Assembly: GCA_014584305.1 (NCBI GenBank)
Contig: JACTND010000338.1
Span: 1-35,519, forward strand
DNA length: 35,519 nucleotides
Source: Planctomycetota bacterium
GTDB taxonomy: Bacteria; Planctomycetota; Planctomycetia; Pirellulales; Pirellulaceae
Direction of reading: 5' to 3'
The translations under genes and the position numbers were made by a program. Below, one piece after another: positions 23,111-30,337 of this stretch. The notes beneath the pieces are model-generated. The model did no database searches and was not told the origin of the DNA. It was given only the letters and a program-made list of their open reading frames with translations. Each line of letters starts with the position of its first letter. Within the stretch, counting starts at the first letter, position 1.

Positions 23111-24364
23111 ATGACCGATGAACGCGAATCCATGTTGGGTTGGGACGAGCAGTTAGCAGCGCTCGATTATGATTGGCTGCGCGAACGCCGCGTGGCGTTT
23201 GTTGGGAAGTTAGGGAGCGTTAATCGCCGCCAAGCGCGGCAGTTGATTCGATGCGCCGCTGCCCACATGGTCGAAGCGCGGGACGGTTCGGCCAATTTGA
23301 TTGTGATCGGTGCCGATGAATTGCCCGGCGACGACGGGTCCGCGTTACTGGACGAGGCCAACATCGCCGCGGCGGCTGCAGGACGTTTGGAAATCATCAC
23401 CGAAACGCAGTTTTGGCAGCGATTGGGACGATTGGACGCGGAAATTGAATCGCGTCGGCTATATACTCCCGCCATGTTGGCCCAGTTATTGAACGTTCCC
23501 TTGCCGACGATTCGACGTTGGCAACGACTGGGGTTGATTACGCCCGTACAGCATATCCACAAACTACCCTATTTTGACTTCGAACAAGTCACTTCAGCCA
23601 AGAGATTGGCGAAGTGGATTTCACAAGGCCGTTCGCCGTTAGTGATTGAGGCGAAACTGTCGCGGCTAGCCGAGATGTTTCCGGAAATGCGTTTGCCGCT
23701 GGGGCAATTGAACGTGCTCGTGCACGGCCGAGACGTGTTGCTCAAGCAGGGTGGCGGACTGATCGAACCGGGCGGCCAGTTGTTGATCGATTTTGAGAAA
23801 TTGGAAGGCGGCTCGGGAGCCGACGGTCACGCGGATTCGATGATCTTGCAATTCAGCCGCGACGGCGCCGCGATTCAGGCGTCTGAGGGGTTGGCCACAC
23901 CGCTGGACTATACGCGGCTGGCCTGGGAGTTGGAGGATGCCGGGGAATTGGCCTCAGCGGGAGATGCCTATCGCGCTCAGTTATTGGCGTTTGGTCCTAC
24001 GCCGGATGTTTGTTTTCGCTTGGCCGAACTGTTGTACTCCCTGGGCGATCTGCGTGGGGCGCGCGAGCGTTATTCCATGGCAGTCGAGCTGGATGCTTCG
24101 TTTGTCGAAGCGCGGTCTAGCTTGGGATGTGTGCTGACGGAACTGGGTGAAGTCCATCAAGCCATTGCGACATTCGAAGGGGTGCTCGCCTATCACCCGG
24201 ACTACCCCGACGCCCATTTTCACTTGGCGCGGTTGCTCGATGAAATTGGATCAAGCGACGCAGCCGCCGCGCATTGGCAACGATTTATCCAATTAGTTCC
24301 GAAGAGTCCCTGGTCCGATGAAGCCCGGCAACGCTTACAGTTATTTGCCTTGGAGGAGGAATAG
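23111..24364 (+). CDS. BRCT-MerR-TPR multidomain protein
   Basis: 417 residues. Residues about 23-108 resemble a BRCT domain: LRERRVAFVGKLGSVNRRQARQLI, a central NLIVIGADELPG and a final IITETQFWQRL, as in the BRCT domain of bacterial DNA ligases. Residues about 117-175 form a MerR-type winged helix-turn-helix (LYTPAMLAQLLNVPLPTIRRW, then PYFDFEQVTSAKRLAKWI). Residues 268-400 contain about three TPR units (AWELEDAGELASAGDAYRAQ, GDLRGARERYSMAVELDAS, GEVHQAIATFEGVLAYHPD). There are no cysteines typical of metal-sensing MerR proteins. ATG 23111 is preferred over a TTG at 23066. A transcription factor or DNA-associated scaffold is likely. The binding partner is unknown, and neighbouring genes give no clear hint. 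Confidence 0.8.
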   Translation: MTDERESMLGWDEQLAALDYDWLRERRVAFVGKLGSVNRRQARQLIRCAAAHMVEARDGSANLIVIGADELPGDDGSALLDEANIAAAAAGRLEIITETQFWQRLGRLDAEIESRRLYTPAMLAQLLNVPLPTIRRWQRLGLITPVQHIHKLPYFDFEQVTSAKRLAKWISQGRSPLVIEAKLSRLAEMFPEMRLPLGQLNVLVHGRDVLLKQGGGLIEPGGQLLIDFEKLEGGSGADGHADSMILQFSRDGAAIQASEGLATPLDYTRLAWELEDAGELASAGDAYRAQLLAFGPTPDVCFRLAELLYSLGDLRGARERYSMAVELDASFVEARSSLGCVLTELGEVHQAIATFEGVLAYHPDYPDAHFHLARLLDEIGSSDAAAAHWQRFIQLVPKSPWSDEARQRLQLFALEEE

Positions 24365-24420
24365 TCGCATCCAAAGGACTCGGCCAACAGTTCGCCTCGA
24401 TTCCGACGAAATCGCGCCAA

Positions 24421-24834
24421 TTACCGTTTCGAGAATTGCGTCCCGCGCCGGGCGCCGCGCAAGCCATACTTCTTTCGTTCTTTCATCCGCGAGTCGCGTG
24501 TCAAAAAACCCTCGTCACGGAGCTTTTGAAAGTGTTGCGGATCGAAGCCAACCAGTGCGCGGGCCAAACCCATCCGCGCCGCGCCCGATTGCCCTGTCAT
24601 GCCACCACCAGTGACCGTGATCTCAACATCGACCGTTTGACGGACTCCAACGGCATCCAACGCGGCGGAAACTGCGTTTTGATCCTGGACAGTGGGAAAA
24701 TAATCGGTGTGGACCCGGCCATTGACGGTGATCTTCCCTGTGCCGCTTTGAACGCGTACCCGCGCGACTGCCGTCTTGCGGCGTCCTGTTCCCAGCGCAT
24801 GACCGGTGCGGATGTCCTTTTTCGCTGTCAGCAT
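24421..24834 (-). CDS. rpsI: 30S ribosomal protein S9
   Basis: 137 residues. It has the signature GTGRRKTAVARVRVQSGTGKITVNGR (begins at residue 15, written here only in parts: GTGRRKTAVARV and GKITVNGR), then TVTGGGMTGQSGAARMGLARAL and a C-terminus ending in a basic RRGTQFSKR tail that reaches the P-site tRNA in known ribosomes. It follows rplM after 53 bases, the classic L13-S9 pair. Convergent with the BRCT-MerR-TPR gene; no terminator is obvious in the 56 bases between. Confidence 0.98.
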   Translation of the reverse strand: MLTAKKDIRTGHALGTGRRKTAVARVRVQSGTGKITVNGRVHTDYFPTVQDQNAVSAALDAVGVRQTVDVEITVTGGGMTGQSGAARMGLARALVGFDPQHFQKLRDEGFLTRDSRMKERKKYGLRGARRGTQFSKR

Positions 24835-24887
24835 GATATTAACTTTCTGATCGATAATTCGCGTTGTTGGATGATGTTACCTACCCA

Positions 24888-25343
24888 TTAGCCGCGGGCG
24901 TTCGCTTTCAATTGTCGAGGCTGAGGATTTTGTGCTTGATGGGGATGCTCGTTGCCGCGGTACATTTTTAACTTGTCCAACATCTTTACACCCAGCTTAT
25001 TTTTTGGCAGCATCCGCCGCACGGCATCGCGCAACACTTGCTCCGGTGCGCGCTGCAATCGCGCTGCCGCGGTTTCAGAGCGCAAGCCACCCGCGTATCC
25101 CGTATACCACAAATACGTTTTGATCTCGGCTTTGTTGCCGCTAAACCGAATCTTGTCCACATTGACGACAATCACATAGTCGCCGGTGTCCAAATGAGGC
25201 GTGTAGGTCGGCTGGTGTTTTCCCATCAGAATCATAGCGATCTCGCTCGCGAGCCGCCCGACGAGGGCGTCATCACCGTCGATCAACCACCACGTTTTAT
25301 CCAGTTCACCCGGTTGGGCGCAAAAACTCTTCGTACCAGCCAC
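24888..25343 (-). CDS. rplM: 50S ribosomal protein L13
   Basis: About 151 residues. Signatures are WWLIDGDDALVGRLASEIA, GKHQPTYTPHLDTGDYVIVV, NKAEIKTYLWYTGYAGGL and AVRRMLPKNKLGVKML with EHPHQAQNPQP near the end. GTG 25343 is chosen as start: GGGAG lies nine bases upstream and the protein then begins close to the family's usual N-terminus (VAGTKSFCAQPGELDKTWW). An upstream in-frame TTG at 25385 would add 14 residues not seen in the family. The transcript continues into rpsI. A 7-bp hairpin in the leader is listed separately. Confidence 0.97.
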   Translation of the reverse strand: MAGTKSFCAQPGELDKTWWLIDGDDALVGRLASEIAMILMGKHQPTYTPHLDTGDYVIVVNVDKIRFSGNKAEIKTYLWYTGYAGGLRSETAAARLQRAPEQVLRDAVRRMLPKNKLGVKMLDKLKMYRGNEHPHQAQNPQPRQLKANARG

Positions 25344-25374
25344 GATCGGCAGCTCCCATGTTTCGACACCACCA

Positions 25375-25395
25375 CCCTGTTGCAATCAAACAGGG
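25375..25395 (-). promoter_or_regulatory. Hairpin in the rplM leader
   Basis: CCCTGTT, a 7-base loop, then AACAGGG, 32 bases before the rplM GTG and 42 bases after the upstream synthase gene. There is no T-tract, so it is more likely a leader structure than a terminator. L13 leaders with autoregulatory roles are known in other phyla; whether this is one is a guess. Confidence 0.35.
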
Positions 25396-25436
25396 CGTTG
25401 CGATAGACCAATCCATGATTTGACAAACCGAAGAAT

Positions 25437-26504
25437 TTACCCCACCGGCTCCCGATTGGCAAGGGATTCGATGTGTCCCCATTCCAGGGGCGTTCCCCGC
25501 GGAATGTCAACGATCGCTCGGGCCCCAAGAACGGAGTGATAAAACCGGGGAGATAGGCCCAAATCCGGCCGAATGGAACGGATGTTCTCCGAGGTCAATC
25601 GCTCACCAGCCCGAATGTCCTGTACAACAAACAGAGATCGACGGAAATGCCGATTTCTCCGATCGGATTCCGTGGTGCCGTAAAGGATTTTCCCCAGCGA
25701 CTGTTCGGCGATTCGAACCCGCCGAACCAGATCGGCGAATTCTAACGGCTCCAGCGAAAAACCACTGTCGGGGCCGCCGTCTGCGCGGGATAGTGTCAAG
25801 TGCTTTTCGATAATCCTTGCACCTAAACCAACGGCGACCACCGCTGCTTCCGGTTCGAGGGTGTGGTCGGATAGTCCCACGAGCACCTGAAATCGCTCGC
25901 GCATATCCGGTATCGTGTACAAATTCATCGATTCGGGCGGAGCGGGGTAGGCGCTGGTGCATTTCAGCAGTGCGATTTCCGATGTGCCCTGCCCCCGCAA
26001 TGTTTTTAACGCCAAATCGATTTCCTCAACTGTCGCCATGCCGGTGGATAGAATCACCGGTTTTCTCGTAGCCCCCACCCGTTCCAATAAGGGGACATCC
26101 ACCAATTCGAAGGAGGCGATTTTGTATGCGGGCGCGTCTAATGATTCCAAAAAATCGACGGCGGCCGCGTCAAAAGGGCTGGAAAACCAAACAAGCCCCA
26201 ATTCATGGGCCAGCAAACGCAACGGTTCATGCCATTCCCAAGGCGTCGCGGCCTCACGGTAAAGATCGTGCAGCCGAGCTCCGTCCCACGCCGTTCCCTG
26301 TTCAATGCGAAACCAAGTTTGGTGGCCATTGAATGTCAGGCTATCGGCGGTGTACGTTTGCAGCTTGACGGCATCGGCTCCCGCACGATGGGCAGCGCGA
26401 ACCAGTTCTTTCGCCAGGTCGAGATCCTGGCGATGATTGCCGGAGAGTTCGGCGACAACAAATACCGAGTTCCCGGGGCCAATCGTCCGCCCCCCAATGC
26501 GCAT
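25437..26504 (-). CDS. NeuB-family nonulosonic acid synthase (pseudaminic acid synthase type)
   Basis: 355 residues. A TIM barrel (about 1-285) condenses phosphoenolpyruvate with an amino-sugar, and a SAF antifreeze-like domain (about 295-350, with RSLFVVQDIRAGERLTSENI) closes the active site. Motifs are VVAELSGNHRQDL, AGADAVKLQTYTADSLTF, WFSSPFDAAAVDFLE, ILSTGMATVEEI, GLSDHTLEPEAAV and IIEKHLTLSR. The NHRQ and KLQTYTAD wording is closest to PseI; legionaminic or neuraminic acid synthase remains possible. ATG 26504 is chosen because GGAG lies 8 bases upstream; sequence further upstream to 26684 does not look like the family. Other genes of the pathway are absent here, and rplM follows. It may provide a nonulosonic acid for surface glycans. 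Confidence 0.92.
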   Translation of the reverse strand: MRIGGRTIGPGNSVFVVAELSGNHRQDLDLAKELVRAAHRAGADAVKLQTYTADSLTFNGHQTWFRIEQGTAWDGARLHDLYREAATPWEWHEPLRLLAHELGLVWFSSPFDAAAVDFLESLDAPAYKIASFELVDVPLLERVGATRKPVILSTGMATVEEIDLALKTLRGQGTSEIALLKCTSAYPAPPESMNLYTIPDMRERFQVLVGLSDHTLEPEAAVVAVGLGARIIEKHLTLSRADGGPDSGFSLEPLEFADLVRRVRIAEQSLGKILYGTTESDRRNRHFRRSLFVVQDIRAGERLTSENIRSIRPDLGLSPRFYHSVLGARAIVDIPRGTPLEWGHIESLANREPVG

Positions 26505-26991
26505 CACAACCGCTCCATCTCCTAAACAACCCCCGCCGATTCCCCGTTCTATCAAATCCCCACCCCCCACCGCAAACCCAAAAATATAAGGACAGGCATA
26601 ATTACAAAGTTTGGTTTTGTTCGGGAAAAAGCCCTGTATAGGCGTATTTGGAGGCTTGTGCCGCCTGCTTCTTAGGTTGGGCAATGGGGTACCGCCAACC
26701 TGGGGAAAAACGACGTCATGATTATGCCTGTCCTTTTAACTCTTTTAACTCTTGGATTGGCGATGAATGGGGTGGTTGAAAGGGTTGGGGGCTTGGATTA
26801 GACTGCGAGTTGGCTTTTATGGGTGGGTGTCCGCCGTTAGGCGGAAAACGCTGTTCAGTACCGTCAGGTGTGCCACTCTTGGTGACGACGGTGCCAGCGA
26901 AAGACTCCATTCTCAGTAATCCCTCCACCCCTCCCGTTCATGGGCCGTAATTGAACAGAGCTTGGTGATTCGGAGTCTAGGAGTTAGCGGG
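26505..26991. other. Divergent gap carrying a repeat element
   Basis: 487 bases between the synthase and the metalloprotease genes, with no gene seen. It contains the inverted repeat pair D/E (26588-26737). Further right is a G/T-rich region. The metalloprotease ribosome-binding site AGGAG is at 26979-26983. Confidence 0.6.
26588..26753. repeat. Dispersed GGACAGGCATAAT repeat, inverted pair D/E
   Basis: AAGGACAGGCATAAT (26588-26602) and its exact reverse complement (26721-26735) enclose 118 bases. The inside holds a stem AGGTTGG/CCAACCT around 26674-26702. The right arm is followed by a perfect tandem duplication of TTTTAACTC (26734-26751). The left arm lacks a clear duplication. It looks like a small non-autonomous element. 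Confidence 0.72.
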
Positions 26992-29900
26992 ATGAGATGG
27001 TCAGAGTCAAAACGTTCAGGTGGCCGGATTTTGAGATCGGCTGTATTGGTTTCATGCGCCGTCGGGCTTGTTTTCCAGTGCAATAGCCGGTGCTTGGCCC
27101 AGCTTAATCCCCAGGTCCAGCGGGAACTGATGGACGCCATACCGAACGTCCAGTTTTACGGCGAGTCGGGAATCACCCAAATGATGTATGGGACGACGCT
27201 TTCCACAGGCGAGTCGCCGCTCGCGAGTGTTACCAATTACTTGGCGCGATGGCCGAGTTTATTTGCCCATGAACCCGGTGAGTTGGTTCCGCAGGCGAAT
27301 GCTTTGGGAGATGTGTTACAAGGGGTGATGTTCGATCGCGATCAGGGACGGCACAAGTTTTACACCGTGCGAATGAATCAACATTTTGGTGGGATACCGG
27401 TATTTCGGGCAGGAATTGGCTTTTTGGTGCGCAACGAACCAGGCTATCCTTTGGTTATGGCGGGCTTCGATATCCGCGAGTTTCGCGACAAGGCTTTTGC
27501 AGTGCCTCCCGACGCGCAGCCTGTTGCCGTGACGCAGGCGATGTTAGACAACGTCCGCGCATTGATGGATCGCAACGCTGCCGAACGCAATGAAGGGAAG
27601 ATTCGCCGCCTGCTCGGTCCGCAAGAGATAGTCGTTTCCAACGAGTACCAGGTCATATGGGCGGGGATCGATCACCAACCGGAACCACCGGAATTAGCAG
27701 TCGTCTTCATCGCTGAGCGGGGAAGCGTTCAAACCTATCCGGATTATGAAAAAGAGCTGATCGTTGCTTCATTAGCGACCGGAGAGATTCTGCTGAGTGA
27801 GCCGCAGATTCATCATATCGATGTAACGGGTAATGCCAGTGGACGGGCGACGAACGGGATTCGTGCAGCGGAATGTGATCCGGTGACGACGAGAGGATTG
27901 CCCTACGGCGAAGTCAGCATTGTCGGCGGCAATTTAGTTTTTGCTGACGCCAACGGCAATTTTGTGATCCCTCACGGGGGCAGCGGTCAGGTCACAGTTC
28001 GCTCGCGTTTGCGAGGACGGTGGTTCGAAGTTCGCGATCAGTCGGCTTCGAATTCTGTTCCGGCGATCGATATCAACACCATTCCCCCGGGCCCGGTAAA
28101 CTTCCTGCACAATCCGAACAGCACGGAGCAGTTTCCACGCGCAAACGTCAATGCTTACATTGAGTCCAACGCCGTTCGCGATTATGTGTTGTTATACGAG
28201 CCCGCTTTTCCCACGATTGCCACACAGCAGTTTTTTATTGTCAACACGAATTTGACGAACACGTGCAATGCCTTTTACAACGGAACATCTATCAACTTTT
28301 ATAATGCGGGCGGAGGTTGCAACAACACGGCCTTTTCGGACGTGGTTTATCACGAATACGGGCACCACTTGGTCAATGTCACGGGGAACGGGCAGGGTCA
28401 GTTTGGAGAAGGGGCCAGCGATTGTATCGGCGTGTTAATGCAAGACGAACCCATCCTCGGTCATGGCTTCCAAGGAAACTGCAATGCCGGGATTCGCAGC
28501 GCGAACAACACGCTGCAATATCCCTGTTCGACTGGCGGCGCGCATTTTTGCGGCCAGTTGATTTCTGGTTGTATTTGGGACACACGCAACGCCTTGCTCC
28601 AAGTCGATCCGGCGAATTACCGGCATATCGGCGCGTCTTTATTTGTCGGCATGTTGATTGTGCGTGGCCAAATGGTCCCGGGCAATTCGACAATCGCGCC
28701 GAATATTGCGATCATTTATGTCACGTTGGACGATGATGACGCAGACATTGGCAATGGCTCGCCGCATTACGCGCAGATCGCCGCGGGCTTTGGTGCGCAT
28801 AACATGGCGCCTCCGCCGCTCAATCCACTGTCATTTGTTTATCCCGAAGGCCGGCCTAGCACCGTCAGCCCAGAAGGGGGAGCGGCCTTTCGCGTCATTG
28901 TCGAGCCGCTGGGGTCGCAACCGCAACCGAACACCGGCATCTTGCACGTCAATCGTGGTAACGGATACGAGACGTTTCCTATGCAGCAATTGTCGAACAA
29001 CGAATACCTCGCGATATTTCCACCGAGCGATTGCGCGTTGCCATTGAGCTATTACGTCAGTGCCAAGACAACCACAAACACGACAGTCACCAATCCTGCC
29101 AATGCCCCCACTTCCGTGTTCAGTACGCTGAGCGCCGAACAGTTGACCACCGTATTTCTTGATAACTTTGAAACCAACCAGGGCTGGACAGTCAGCGGCG
29201 ACGCCACGGACGGGCATTGGGAGCGCGCGGTGCCATCGGGAGGGGGGGCGCGGGGTGATCCTCCTACGGACGCTGACGGGTCCGGGCGTTGTTTCGTGAC
29301 CCGTGATGGGCCGGGAAATACCGACGTTGATAATGGGCGAACGATTTTGACCAGCCCGATTATCGACGCCTCGATGGGACCATTAGAGGAGATTGTTGTC
29401 TCGTATTATCGGTGGTATTCGAACCATACGGGTAATAATCCCGGAGTCGATATTTTCGAGGTGGAGGTTTCCAACAACGGCGGCTCGACCTGGAGTAATC
29501 TGGAAGTCGTTGGTCCGGCCGGGCCGGAAACACAGGGGGGGTGGTACCACAAGTCCTTCCGATTGAGCGACCATATCCAGCCCACCAGTCAAACGCGGAT
29601 TCGTTTCATCGCTTCGGATTTAGGGCCGCAGGCCATCGTCGAGGCGGGCGTTGACGGAGTTGAATTCGTGCGCGTGACATGTGGAGAACCGAACTTCGTA
29701 CCGGCTGCGGCCATGACCGTGCGTCGCGGCCAGTACGTCAGTGGGGACATTACGGATTTGCAAACATCCAACGACCAGTATCTGCGTTACCGGGCAGTGG
29801 GTAATGTCGCCGGTGGGTTCCAGCAACGAATTCTGGGTTTTTCCTTTGAAGCAACGTTGCCCACCGATGCGCCGGCAGCTCTAGCATTCCGATTTGAAGG

Positions 29901-30165
29901 AAGTTGCCCGGTGCCCAATGCCCACCAAGGGATCGAACTATTCAACTACCAGACTCTTCGGTTCGAACAAATTGACCTCCGCTTCGTTCCAAATCCAGAT
30001 GATGGAGTCACCGAGGTTCCGGTTACCGGAGACGTTACTAGGTTCGTGGAAGCGGGTACCGGCAAGGTCCGAGCGCAGCTCACGATCGCCCAGCGGAATG
30101 TTCCTGGCAATGCCCCATTTTGGGTGTTGAATATGGACCAAGTCGGCTGGAAGTATGAACAGTAG
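26992..30165 (+). CDS. Large secreted zinc metalloprotease (gluzincin, M36-like)
   Basis: 1057 residues with a signal peptide (after RILRS, hydrophobic VLVSCAVGLVF). The N-terminal region (about 90-250) resembles an FTP-type propeptide, including HKFYTVRMNQHFGGIPVF and a VIWAGID segment. The catalytic region has CNAFYNGTSINFYNAGGG, then HEYGHH (454-459) with zinc-binding His454 and His458 and catalytic Glu455. GEGASD follows, with Glu473 as the likely third ligand. HExxH-x14-E is a shorter spacing than in thermolysin. Cysteines around 485-530 may form disulfides. Residues about 730-900 form a MAM/jelly-roll-like domain (FETNQGWTVSGDATDGHWE ... VEAGVDGVEFVRVTC). ATG 26992 is chosen for AGGAG 8 bases upstream. 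The role is probably digestion of external protein. Assignment to M36 rather than another gluzincin family is tentative. Confidence 0.85.
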   Translation: MRWSESKRSGGRILRSAVLVSCAVGLVFQCNSRCLAQLNPQVQRELMDAIPNVQFYGESGITQMMYGTTLSTGESPLASVTNYLARWPSLFAHEPGELVPQANALGDVLQGVMFDRDQGRHKFYTVRMNQHFGGIPVFRAGIGFLVRNEPGYPLVMAGFDIREFRDKAFAVPPDAQPVAVTQAMLDNVRALMDRNAAERNEGKIRRLLGPQEIVVSNEYQVIWAGIDHQPEPPELAVVFIAERGSVQTYPDYEKELIVASLATGEILLSEPQIHHIDVTGNASGRATNGIRAAECDPVTTRGLPYGEVSIVGGNLVFADANGNFVIPHGGSGQVTVRSRLRGRWFEVRDQSASNSVPAIDINTIPPGPVNFLHNPNSTEQFPRANVNAYIESNAVRDYVLLYEPAFPTIATQQFFIVNTNLTNTCNAFYNGTSINFYNAGGGCNNTAFSDVVYHEYGHHLVNVTGNGQGQFGEGASDCIGVLMQDEPILGHGFQGNCNAGIRSANNTLQYPCSTGGAHFCGQLISGCIWDTRNALLQVDPANYRHIGASLFVGMLIVRGQMVPGNSTIAPNIAIIYVTLDDDDADIGNGSPHYAQIAAGFGAHNMAPPPLNPLSFVYPEGRPSTVSPEGGAAFRVIVEPLGSQPQPNTGILHVNRGNGYETFPMQQLSNNEYLAIFPPSDCALPLSYYVSAKTTTNTTVTNPANAPTSVFSTLSAEQLTTVFLDNFETNQGWTVSGDATDGHWERAVPSGGGARGDPPTDADGSGRCFVTRDGPGNTDVDNGRTILTSPIIDASMGPLEEIVVSYYRWYSNHTGNNPGVDIFEVEVSNNGGSTWSNLEVVGPAGPETQGGWYHKSFRLSDHIQPTSQTRIRFIASDLGPQAIVEAGVDGVEFVRVTCGEPNFVPAAAMTVRRGQYVSGDITDLQTSNDQYLRYRAVGNVAGGFQQRILGFSFEATLPTDAPAALAFRFEGSCPVPNAHQGIELFNYQTLRFEQIDLRFVPNPDDGVTEVPVTGDVTRFVEAGTGKVRAQLTIAQRNVPGNAPFWVLNMDQVGWKYEQ

Positions 30166-30183
30166 TCTCCAGAGACAACGGCG

Positions 30184-30235
30184 ATGCGCTGTCAGCAAGA
30201 TGCTGGCGGCGCATTGAACTCCCACCAATTGGTGG
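30184..30235. repeat. Two inverted repeats between convergent genes
   Basis: An imperfect stem ATGCGC/GCGCAT (30184-30214) with an inner AGCA/TGCT is followed by a perfect 14-base palindrome CCACCAATTGGTGG (30222-30235). No T-tract follows either. They may weakly terminate one or both transcripts. Confidence 0.35.
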
Positions 30236-30337
30236 TCCGCACGGGTGATCGTCAATTGGCGCGGCGAGCCACGTATCGAGGTTCGATGACCGTTGGGAAT
30301 TCTAGCCGGAGAGAAAACCTAATCGCTCGAAGGTGGA

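Noticed and set aside
30222-30235. Perfect palindrome CCACCAATTGGTGG as an operator
   Set aside because: It lies between the 3' ends of convergent genes, where an operator has no promoter to control; listed only as a repeat.
30258-30280. GGTTCGATGACC as a possible tRNA T-arm
   Set aside because: The flanking bases do not form the T stem, and no acceptor or anticodon arm is found around it.
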